Assembly (NCBI GenBank): GCA_020853995.1
Contig: JADYXV010000031.1
Coordinates: 1 to 20,016 of the forward strand
Direction of reading: 5' to 3'
Length of the DNA: 20,016 bases
Source of the DNA: Novosphingobium sp.
GTDB lineage: Bacteria; Pseudomonadota; Alphaproteobacteria; Sphingomonadales; Sphingomonadaceae
Shown piece after piece: positions 13,626 through 20,016 of the stretch. Both the position numbers and the translations under genes were made by a program. Numbering within the stretch: position 1 is the first letter of the stretch; every line of letters begins with the position of its first letter. The notes beneath the pieces were generated by a model. It had not been told where the DNA came from. It saw only the letters and a program-made list of their open reading frames with translations, and ran no database searches.

Positions 13626-16052
13626 TCAGAACGCGATGGTAGCTTCAAGTCCGTAAGTGCGGCCGCGTTCAAACGTGCCGGTAAACAGCAGCACCGGCGC
13701 ACCGAAGCCGATATAACGTTCATTCAGGAGGTTTTCACCAAATGCGGAAATCGAAACCGTACCCCCGCCAACCGGCATTTCGGCAAGGCCCAGTCGCCCG
13801 TTAAGCAGCCAATAGCCGGGTTGTTTGTTGAAGTTTTCCAGTGCGGGCTGGCCGGTCAGGATATTGCGCAGCGGGGTTGAGGTCAGGAAGTACGAGCTGC
13901 GATACCGCCCTTCGAGCAGGGCCATGACATGACCGCCGCCCTTGAATTCAGGCGAATTGTACATCGCAGCGGCGCGCCCGGTCCACGGCGAGAAGTAGGT
14001 TGGACGGGCAAACGAGGCGACTTCCTGACCGTTTAGCACGAAGGTGTCGTAATCGAAGTGGGTATAGGAGGCGCTGCCTGACAAGGTAAGGCCTTGCACC
14101 GGCACAATATCAAGTTCCGCTTCAAAGCCCTTGATCTTGGCCTTGCCTGCGTTGTCGAAGAACTGCCGGCCATTGATGAAGTTCTGGGTCTGCAGGTCGG
14201 TGTAGTCGTTGTAATAGGCCGATACGTTCAGGCGGACCTTGTTGTCCAGGAACTGGGTCTTTGCACCCACTTCGTATGACAGCAGGCTTTCCGGCTTATA
14301 GGGAATGCCGCTAAGAATGCCGCCCGAGACATATCCGCTGGCGATCTTGGCAAAGATCATGGTCTGATCGGTTGGCCGCCATGTGGCGATGCCGGTGTAT
14401 GTCAGCTTCTTGTATTCGGCCTTGTATTTGCCGATGCCGAGCGAACCGCCCTGAGCGCCTGAAATAGCGGTGATTTCCAGTTCGCGATCATCAATCGTAC
14501 CGCGCAAGCCCGCTGTGATGTCGAACGTATCGGTAAGGTGCACTGTCACCTGGCCGTAACCGGCCATGGAATCATTGACGCCAACCGTGCGTGTGATGCC
14601 ACTGCCAAAAACAGCGTCAAGCGGACTGGGAACGATTGTAGCCGATGGTGCCGGTGACAAGATGCCCAGCACTTCGGTTCCGGGTGAGCGTTCATGGAAG
14701 TAGAACAAACCGGCAGTCAGATCGAACTTGTCGTTGGTGATCTGGAATTGCAGTTCCTGGCTGAACTGGCTTTGGTTGGTCGCGCGCGCCGATAGCAGCG
14801 GGAAGAAGTAATCATTCGCGCCCGGAACATTTGCCGGATTGAACAGTGCGCCTTGAATCTGCTGCGGGGTAAGGCCGGGTGTTATCAAAGCACCCAACTG
14901 GTTGAACGTAAAGCGCAGTCCGCCCGCGGCGCCCAGATCAAAAACCACCGGGTCTTGGCGGAATTTGCGATAAGCGGAGATTGATTTCACCGTCAGATTA
15001 TCATTGGCTTCCAAGGTTAGCGTCAGGCTGTGGCCTTGGGTCACGGTGTGCTCGTTGCTGGTGGCAGCGGCCACGGAATTGAGCGGGCCGTTCACGCCAA
15101 GGTTGGTTTGGCCACCAAAGAAGGGCTGCAAAGCAATAATCGGCGCGAGCAATTGGCCCGATGCATCAGGGATTACGCCGAAGCTTTGCATGGCGCGGCC
15201 AGAGGCGTTGGAATCGGTATAATCGAACCGGTAATCGGCAGTCAGATTGCCGAAGTCACCATGAACGGCGATTTGTCCTGCATCGACATTGCGGTAGCCG
15301 AGCCGGTCGACAAAGCGTTGTGTGCCGAACTCAGGCGCGCGCAGGGCAATGTTGAGCCCGCGCCCTGCTTGCGTGTTCGCAACATCGCCTGCGATCTGGT
15401 CGTGCAGGTATGAAAGCTTGATTGAAAACGGGCCGATCTGGGGCAGGTCGAGCGATACCTTTCCGCGCCAGGCATCAAAATTGCCGTAAGAGCCGGTGGC
15501 GCGAAGGCCCCATTCGCCCTTCGGTTTGGCCGTGACGACGCTGATTGCACCAGACGTGGCGTTTCTGCCAAACAAGGTGCCTTGTGGTCCGCGCAGCACT
15601 TCGATGCGCTGGATATCGCTGAAATCCAGCAGCGAGCCGACTGCGCGGCCGATGTAAACACCATCGATGTAGATGCCGACCTTGGGATCGACCGAGTTGC
15701 TTGAGGTGCCGGACGACACCCCGCGAATGATGATCGTGGGGTTTGATTGCTGGCCCTGGGTATTCAGCTGGAGGCTTGGCGCAAGGCCTGCAAGATTGCG
15801 CACGCTGTTGACGCGCAATGCTTCGAGCTGTTCGCTGCCGATGGCGGTGACGGCCACGGGAACTTTTTGCAGGCTTTCTTCGCGGCGCTGTGCGGTAACA
15901 ATGATTTCCTGGATCGAGGTTTGCGATCCTGCGGCGGAGGCCTGCTCTTCTTCGGCAGGCTCATTCGCCCAGGCAGCCGGTGCAAGGCCAATGGCCCCCA
16001 TGGCAAGAATTGATCCGCGCAAAAGCCGCGCGCGCTGTGTCGCTTTGATCAT
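13626..16052 (-). CDS. TonB-dependent outer-membrane receptor
   Basis: The 808-aa precursor has a signal peptide (positively charged start, hydrophobic core, cleavage probably after AAWA, residue 29). A TonB box within SIQEIIVTAQ (about 46-55) follows, then a plug domain to about residue 178 (IIIRGVSSG, GIYIDGVYIGR, RIEVLRGPQGTLFGRNATSGAISVVT). The rest is a beta-barrel ending in an aromatic residue (ATIAF), as expected for BAM insertion. Sphingomonads carry many such receptors for hydrophobic or bulky substrates, so import of the pathway substrate is likely; nothing suggests a siderophore. The start has GGAGAG about 7 nt upstream. Site E lies 48 bp before the ATG, placing it in the same putative regulon as the enzymes. 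Confidence 0.95.
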   Translation of the reverse strand: MIKATQRARLLRGSILAMGAIGLAPAAWANEPAEEEQASAAGSQTSIQEIIVTAQRREESLQKVPVAVTAIGSEQLEALRVNSVRNLAGLAPSLQLNTQGQQSNPTIIIRGVSSGTSSNSVDPKVGIYIDGVYIGRAVGSLLDFSDIQRIEVLRGPQGTLFGRNATSGAISVVTAKPKGEWGLRATGSYGNFDAWRGKVSLDLPQIGPFSIKLSYLHDQIAGDVANTQAGRGLNIALRAPEFGTQRFVDRLGYRNVDAGQIAVHGDFGNLTADYRFDYTDSNASGRAMQSFGVIPDASGQLLAPIIALQPFFGGQTNLGVNGPLNSVAAATSNEHTVTQGHSLTLTLEANDNLTVKSISAYRKFRQDPVVFDLGAAGGLRFTFNQLGALITPGLTPQQIQGALFNPANVPGANDYFFPLLSARATNQSQFSQELQFQITNDKFDLTAGLFYFHERSPGTEVLGILSPAPSATIVPSPLDAVFGSGITRTVGVNDSMAGYGQVTVHLTDTFDITAGLRGTIDDRELEITAISGAQGGSLGIGKYKAEYKKLTYTGIATWRPTDQTMIFAKIASGYVSGGILSGIPYKPESLLSYEVGAKTQFLDNKVRLNVSAYYNDYTDLQTQNFINGRQFFDNAGKAKIKGFEAELDIVPVQGLTLSGSASYTHFDYDTFVLNGQEVASFARPTYFSPWTGRAAAMYNSPEFKGGGHVMALLEGRYRSSYFLTSTPLRNILTGQPALENFNKQPGYWLLNGRLGLAEMPVGGGTVSISAFGENLLNERYIGFGAPVLLFTGTFERGRTYGLEATIAF

Positions 16053-16099
16053 CGTTCTCTCTCCCGTCGCATTTTTGCGGTTGCATTATCGTTCTTGTA

Positions 16100-16131
16100 T
16101 TTCGTGGAATAGTTCACAAAAATTTACGCAA
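16100..16131 (-). promoter_or_regulatory. Operator-like site E (island-wide 32-bp element)
   Basis: On the minus strand it is TTGCGTAA-N16-CCACGAAA, ending 47 bp before the TonB receptor ATG. A -10-like TAGTTT (16136-16131, minus strand) shares its last base with the first half, as at sites B and C. CACGAAATACAAG here resembles TACGAAAATCAAG at site C. Confidence 0.55.
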
Positions 16132-16165
16132 AACTACAAAAATCTTCATGTTGATAAATGTTAAA

Positions 16166-16199
16166 AGGCGGTCGAGGCGATTTTACGCTTCGACCGCCT
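16166..16199 (-). terminator. Rho-independent terminator of the amidohydrolase-Coq4 unit
   Basis: A perfect 10-bp stem (AGGCGGTCGA at 16166-16175 with 16190-16199) extends inward with GCG/CGC pairs. Read on the minus strand it is followed by TTTT. It lies 67 bp after the stop of Coq4 copy 2 and separates that unit from the TonB receptor gene. Confidence 0.8.
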
Positions 16200-16265
16200 C
16201 GGTTGCAGATCAGTCAGGGCTGGTTGTGTTCACGCCGCTGCCGGTTTTGGCGGTCCTCACTGCGC

Positions 16266-17144
16266 CTATTCCGCAGCTTCCATCAACGGCACGCCATAGT
16301 TGGGGTCATCTTCGTTGCACAGGCGGTTGGTTTCGTCCCAGCGCCCGTCGATAACCGGCGTGATGTTCAGTTCGCGGCGGATATCCTCAATCTGGACGTT
16401 CACATATTCGCGCCAATCGACCAGCATCAGAGGGTATTTCCAGTTCCGCCCTTGCTGTGCGCCAATGAATTCGGCCTCAAGATTTACGACCATCGCTTCG
16501 GGATAGAACAGCGCGTCCTTCATGACGGTCTTGGCCTTGAGATAATAGGCAATGCGGCTGAAGAAGTTGCTGAGTTCGGGCACGAAATAGCGTGCTTTTG
16601 CGTGCATGTTGGCGCTGATAAGTGCCACTTCGCCGCCGTGGTTGGGGCCAAAGCCGGTGACCATATGTTCAATGTCATGCGTCAGCGCGGTTTGCCGCAA
16701 GTAGAACGTGAAGTCGTTTACGACCTGGATTTCCTGAAAGAACAGGTCGAGCTGATAGCCCGAATTGGCCATGAAATCATGGATGGCGGCACCCAGTGTT
16801 CCGGGGGCGCAATCCTTGGTTTCGGCCAGTGTGAAGTTGGACAGGCTGCGCTTCTCCAACCATTTGGCAAACTGGGGCAGGCGGCGCTTTTCCATTTCGA
16901 AAAGCGTTATGACCTGCTGCATGTCCTCCAGATCGTGAAGGATCTGCGCCACTTCGGGGATATAGGCGGTGTTGGGAAGATCAGGTCCGTTGCGGCGCAG
17001 CATTTCCTGCGAAATCAGGCTGCGCAGCATCGGATGGTTGAGGTACTTTGATGAACTGACGAGCACAGAGCTTTCAGTTTCAACCTTACGGATATTGCCG
17101 TTGAAATAGGCCCGGTCGGCATCGCCGATTTTTGCTTCGCTCAT
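16266..17144 (-). CDS. Coq4-family protein, copy 2
   Basis: The 292-aa protein carries the Coq4 motif H-D-x2-H-x11-E as HDIEH with Glu172 (His156, Asp157, His160, Glu172). Its N-terminal SSVLVSSSKYLNHPMLR (about 25-41) is almost the same as in copy 1, so the two are close paralogs. The open frame runs 70 codons further upstream, but ATG 17144 is chosen because AAGGA lies about 9 nt before it and the extra part crosses two intercistronic hairpins. It follows the amidohydrolase gene by 106 bp and ends at a terminator. Function in the island is unknown: a ring-modifying enzyme, or partner of copy 1 in a hetero-oligomer, are guesses. Confidence 0.86.
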   Translation of the reverse strand: MSEAKIGDADRAYFNGNIRKVETESSVLVSSSKYLNHPMLRSLISQEMLRRNGPDLPNTAYIPEVAQILHDLEDMQQVITLFEMEKRRLPQFAKWLEKRSLSNFTLAETKDCAPGTLGAAIHDFMANSGYQLDLFFQEIQVVNDFTFYLRQTALTHDIEHMVTGFGPNHGGEVALISANMHAKARYFVPELSNFFSRIAYYLKAKTVMKDALFYPEAMVVNLEAEFIGAQQGRNWKYPLMLVDWREYVNVQIEDIRRELNITPVIDGRWDETNRLCNEDDPNYGVPLMEAAE

Positions 17145-17183
17145 GTCCGGCATCCTTTCTGGAACTTCGGTTTCAGGTAAGTG

Positions 17184-17239
17184 GGGGGCGCTCGGGAGGG
17201 ATGAGCGCCCCCTTGGCAGGGCCATTGCGGTCCTGCCAA
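17184..17239 (-). other. Tandem intercistronic hairpins between amidohydrolase and Coq4 genes
   Basis: Two stems adjoin. One is 8 bp (TTGGCAGG at 17213-17220 with 17232-17239). The other is 10 bp (GGGGGCGCTC at 17184-17193 with 17203-17212, 9-nt loop). No T-run follows on the minus strand, so read-through is likely. They may protect or process the mRNA, or lower expression of the second gene. Confidence 0.6.
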
Positions 17240-17250
17240 ACGGTGCATCG

Positions 17251-18993
17251 TTATTCCGCAGCGACTGCCAGTGCGGCGTCTTCATTGGCGGGCGACAGGA
17301 ACTTGCCGGGCATTGCGCCGGTGAACGCACCATTTTCAAAGGTTGGTTCACCATTGACCAGCGTCAGGCGGGTAGGCATCGCGGCGCGGGTGAAACGCCA
17401 TGTCTTGCCGCCCCGACCATCGGGAACATCATGCGCCTTAACCATTTCGCGGCGCTGGATTTCGTCCATGTTGAACACGGCGATATCGGCCCGCTTGCCC
17501 ACGGCAATGACGCCGCGATCGTTCAGGTTGAAGTGGCCAGCCAGTTTGCCGGTCATCACGTGAATGGCCTGTTCCAGCGAGAGCTTCTTTTCCTCGCGAA
17601 CATACTGCGTCAGCAACAGCGCATTCTCGCCGCCGCCGCACAGCATTTGCAGATGCGCGCCAGCGTCAGAAATGTTGCCCACGGTGCGCGGGTCCAGCAT
17701 CAGTTCCAGCGTCAGGTCCTCATCCTTGGGGAAGGGGGCCATGTGCACGGTTGATCTGACGCCGTTGCGGATGATCCATTCGGCCATTGCGTCAGATCGG
17801 TGCAGACCAAGGCTATCGGCATAATCCTTCAGCGTGATGCCAACCGGTCCGGTGCCATTTTCGCTATCGATCAGGAACAATTCCTGCGGGTTCTTGAGCG
17901 GTGAATGATCCCACGCCTGCGTATCCCAGCTTTCACGGGCGCGAGCACGCCATTCGGGATTGGCAAGCAATTCAGCCTTCTTGTGCAGATCATCTTCCAG
18001 CACAACTTCGTGCCAGACGTAATCGTTGGATTGCGCGAAGATCAGGGACTTGATCAGGCTCAGTGTCGAGGTGGGCGATACGTGGGCGAACCCTGGCCAT
18101 ACATCGACACCGGCTTCACGCATCTTGCGCACGGAATCCTGCATTGCTGGCAGGATCGGCTTCTGGAATTCGAGCGTCGGGATGGCGCCTGCAATCTGCA
18201 CCTTGATCGGACGGCCTGCCAGCAGTTTTGACAGACGCTCAAGATTGGCGGGGCCGGTCATGCGCATGAACGTGTCGACAATGACCTGATAGCAGCAGTT
18301 GGGATAACGCTCCATCACATCAAACAGCGCTTCAAACTCGGCGTCGTTGGCCTTGAGCGAAGGCACAGGGCGGTTCTGGCCGTCGTGGTCATGCATGTTG
18401 TCAGACATGCCCAGCGCGCCAGCGGCCAGTGCATCGTCAAGCAGTTCGGCCATGCGGGTGATTTCCTGCGGCGTCGCCTCGCGGTCCCAGGCTTCAACAC
18501 CCATTGCGGCAAGGCGGATGGCGATGTGGCCGACATAGGCTGCAAAGTTGAGCGGCGATTTGACGTTGCGTTCAACCGAGGCGCGATATTCGCTCCATGT
18601 GTTCCAGTCCCAAGGCAGGTTGTCCATGAACGGACCTTCCGGAATATCTTCGAAGAACGAGAAGATGCCGATCATTTCGCGCTGGGCGGGCATGTATTTG
18701 TGGAGCGGTGCAGGCGAAAAGCCGCAATTGCCCATGATCATCGTGGTTGCGCCATAACCCGGCAACGGATCAAGATCAGGCTGCCACCACATCGTGCCGT
18801 CGTAATGGGTGTGGCTTTCAATGAAGCCGGGCGTCACCTGGCAGCCGGTTGCATCAAATACGCGCTCGCCATTGGGGGTGAGGTTCGGCCCGACTTCGGC
18901 GATCAGGCCATCGCGCAGGCGGACGTCTGCTGCAAAGGCAGGGGCGCCGGTGCCGTCTACGACTGTACCGTTCTTGATGAGGATGTTCGACAT
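17251..18993 (-). CDS. Amidohydrolase superfamily protein, N-acyl-D-amino-acid deacylase family
   Basis: The 580-aa protein has the metal-dependent amidohydrolase architecture. An N-terminal beta-sandwich strand (ILIKNGTVVDGTG, 4-16) is followed by PGFIESHTHYDG with metal ligands His61 and His63, GNCGFSPAP with Cys90 at the position of the D-aminoacylase zinc-ligand Cys, NISDAGAH near the C-terminus and HFNLNDRGVIAVGKRADIAVFN at the end. It is longer than the classical D-aminoacylases (about 480-500 aa). The substrate is not deducible: the family cleaves N-acyl-D-amino acids, but relatives hydrolyse cyclic amides and other bonds. Start ATG 18993 has GGGAG about 9 nt upstream. It is followed by Coq4 copy 2 and is divergent from the regulator. 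Its promoter gap carries only a lone half-site (GTTGTGCGCAAC, 19060-19071) without the 24-bp partner. Confidence 0.85.
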   Translation of the reverse strand: MSNILIKNGTVVDGTGAPAFAADVRLRDGLIAEVGPNLTPNGERVFDATGCQVTPGFIESHTHYDGTMWWQPDLDPLPGYGATTMIMGNCGFSPAPLHKYMPAQREMIGIFSFFEDIPEGPFMDNLPWDWNTWSEYRASVERNVKSPLNFAAYVGHIAIRLAAMGVEAWDREATPQEITRMAELLDDALAAGALGMSDNMHDHDGQNRPVPSLKANDAEFEALFDVMERYPNCCYQVIVDTFMRMTGPANLERLSKLLAGRPIKVQIAGAIPTLEFQKPILPAMQDSVRKMREAGVDVWPGFAHVSPTSTLSLIKSLIFAQSNDYVWHEVVLEDDLHKKAELLANPEWRARARESWDTQAWDHSPLKNPQELFLIDSENGTGPVGITLKDYADSLGLHRSDAMAEWIIRNGVRSTVHMAPFPKDEDLTLELMLDPRTVGNISDAGAHLQMLCGGGENALLLTQYVREEKKLSLEQAIHVMTGKLAGHFNLNDRGVIAVGKRADIAVFNMDEIQRREMVKAHDVPDGRGGKTWRFTRAAMPTRLTLVNGEPTFENGAFTGAMPGKFLSPANEDAALAVAAE

Positions 18994-19132
18994 TTCATTC
19001 TCCCAGACTTCCGCACCGGTGGGAAAATTGCTGCACTTTGACAGCCTGCCACCGGCCGGGTTGTGCGCAACATATGCCTAAGCTTGATTCTGCCGAAGTG
19101 GCCCCTTGCCAAACGGATCACTTCGTTATCTG

Positions 19133-19894
19133 ATGCAGATCATGACACGATACGAATCAAGTGCATCTGCAATGCTGACTGTTTTGCGCAGTCATTTGCG
19201 CAAAGATGGTTGGACGATTCTACGACTTTCCCGGGAATTGGGCGTCGGCGAGGCAACCGTGAAACGCTGGTTGGCCGGTAAAGGGCTGACGATTGACCGG
19301 CTCGAAGCGATAGCGCGCCTGTGCGGGCTGGTGCTGGGCGATCTAGCGCGTGAGGCAGAAGACGCGCCGGGAGACCTTGCTCACGAGATGACGTTGGCGC
19401 AGGAAAAGGCGTTGTCGAGCAACATCTTCCTGTCTTTCCTGTTCATGACCATCCTGAATGGTGTGCCGCCACAGGAAACAGGTGCGGATTTTGGCGTGCC
19501 CCCGCGCACGATGGAAGCGGCGCTGGCGCGGCTGGAGCGACTTGCGCTGATCGACCGGTTGCGCAGTGGCAAAGTGCGTCCCTTGATTGACCGGACGATG
19601 GTGTTTCGCAAATTGCCGCTGCGTTCCTTGTTTGAAGAACACATGAAGCGTGTCTTTTTCGAGCTGGATTATAGCGCGCCAGAGACCGTTTATACCTCAG
19701 AGGTGGTCAAGCTGTCGCGTACGGGTGCGGCGCAATTGGCCGAGCTGATGGAACAGTTTCGCGGACAGGTTCAGGCGCTTGCCGACCGTGATGCGCAAAA
19801 TGCCACTTTGGGCCGGAAGTGGATCGGCGTGCTTTCGGTGATGCGGGAACTGGACATGACACCGCTTAAGGAAGCGGGCTGGGAGATTACCTGA
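19133..19894 (+). CDS. XRE-type helix-turn-helix transcriptional regulator
   Basis: The 253-aa protein has an N-terminal helix-turn-helix of Cro/C1 type (WTILRLSRELGVGEATVKRWLAGKG at about 27-51, followed by LTIDRLEAIARLCGLVLGDLAR). A larger C-terminal part (about 90-253) contains a possible second winged-helix-like segment (PPRTMEAALARLERLALIDRLRSGKVRPL at about 123-151). No known ligand domain is recognised. The start is uncertain: no candidate has a good ribosome-binding site. ATG 19133, 19142 and 19172 are all possible, and TTG 19106 is least likely. It is divergent from the amidohydrolase gene with a 139-bp gap, so local control is plausible. It is the only regulator in the window and hence a candidate reader of the 32-bp element, without direct evidence. 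Confidence 0.78.
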   Translation: MQIMTRYESSASAMLTVLRSHLRKDGWTILRLSRELGVGEATVKRWLAGKGLTIDRLEAIARLCGLVLGDLAREAEDAPGDLAHEMTLAQEKALSSNIFLSFLFMTILNGVPPQETGADFGVPPRTMEAALARLERLALIDRLRSGKVRPLIDRTMVFRKLPLRSLFEEHMKRVFFELDYSAPETVYTSEVVKLSRTGAAQLAELMEQFRGQVQALADRDAQNATLGRKWIGVLSVMRELDMTPLKEAGWEIT

Positions 19895-20016
19895 CATAAC
19901 ATTACGCATTTGTTTTACATGAAATATCATGGCTTGATCAATGCGTAGAATTGTTGACATTTTGATTTCATCTTCTGAGGATGACCGCCATTGTGCGATC
20001 AGCAGCAAAAGGGTGA
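19895..20016. other. Non-coding 3' edge, probable promoter region of an off-window gene
   Basis: No gene starts convincingly here; the ATG at 19981 runs only eleven codons to a stop. The region holds an inverted repeat TACGCAT (19903-19909) / ATGCGTA (19941-19947), built from the island half-site but with 39 bp between CG centres. It also has a shorter CATGA-AATA-TCATG dyad at 19918-19931 and TTGACA at 19954-19959. The last bases, AAAAGGGTGA, resemble the ribosome-binding region of the SDR gene, suggesting a plus-strand gene begins just beyond the edge. Confidence 0.4.

Noticed and set aside
17145..17354. N-terminal extension of Coq4 copy 2 into the amidohydrolase gene
   Set aside because: It crosses two intercistronic hairpins and the 3' end of the upstream gene; ATG 17144 has AAGGA at proper distance.
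19016..19055. Inverted repeat CCGGTGG / CCACCGG upstream of the amidohydrolase
   Set aside because: Arms are only 7 bp with a 26-nt loop in G+C-rich DNA; not distinguishable from chance.
19981..20016. Short ATG frame at the right edge
   Set aside because: It stops after eleven codons, and its ribosome-binding sequence would touch the start codon.

Overview
The window looks like a piece of a sphingomonad-type alphaproteobacterial genome (Novosphingobium/Sphingobium-like). This is inferred from G+C-rich coding sequence with AT-rich promoter gaps, a large TonB-dependent receptor inside a catabolic cluster, and the mix of enzyme families. No rRNA, tRNA, CRISPR array or insertion sequence was seen. 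Almost every gene belongs to an aerobic catabolic island for a cyclic or aromatic, probably hydrophobic, compound. A steroid-like or terpenoid-like substrate fits best, but the sequence does not identify it.

Layout. (1) 1-4439, minus strand: a tight five-gene operon consisting of an HsaA-like flavin-dependent monooxygenase, a meta-cleavage-product alpha/beta hydrolase, a 2-hydroxypenta-2,4-dienoate hydratase, an acylating acetaldehyde dehydrogenase and a 4-hydroxy-2-oxovalerate aldolase cut by the window edge. This is the lower meta-cleavage pathway to pyruvate and acetyl-CoA. (2) 4440-4783: a 344-bp divergent control region. (3) 4784-5896, plus: a second HsaA-like monooxygenase. (4) 5954-8101, minus: a 2,4-dienoyl-CoA reductase/BaiCD-like ene-reductase with an Fe-S cluster. 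(5) 8231-13583, plus: a short-chain dehydrogenase, then a 3-ketosteroid-delta1-dehydrogenase-like flavoprotein, an AtuA-family protein and a Coq4-family protein, the last three closely packed. (6) 13626-16052, minus: a TonB-dependent receptor. (7) 16266-18993, minus: an N-acyl-D-amino-acid deacylase-family amidohydrolase followed by a second Coq4-family protein. (8) 19133-19894, plus: a helix-turn-helix regulator, then a non-coding end that seems to lead into another gene outside the window.

How it may work together (inference): the TonB receptor imports the substrate. The SDR, the delta1-dehydrogenase-like enzyme and the ene-reductase adjust hydroxyl/keto groups and double bonds. The two monooxygenases hydroxylate a phenolic intermediate. 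After ring cleavage by a dioxygenase not present here, the hydrolase, hydratase, aldolase and dehydrogenase complete breakdown to central metabolites. The AtuA-like protein, the two Coq4-like proteins and the amidohydrolase have no obvious place in a known meta-cleavage route and are the best candidates for undescribed steps.

The clearest unexplained signal is a repeated 32-bp element, TTRCGTAW-N16-YYACGMAN. It occurs once upstream of each of five promoter-proximal genes (4487-4518, 4730-4761, 8182-8213, 9094-9125, 16100-16131), always with 24 bp between the CG centres. It looks like the operator of a single regulon controlling the whole island.
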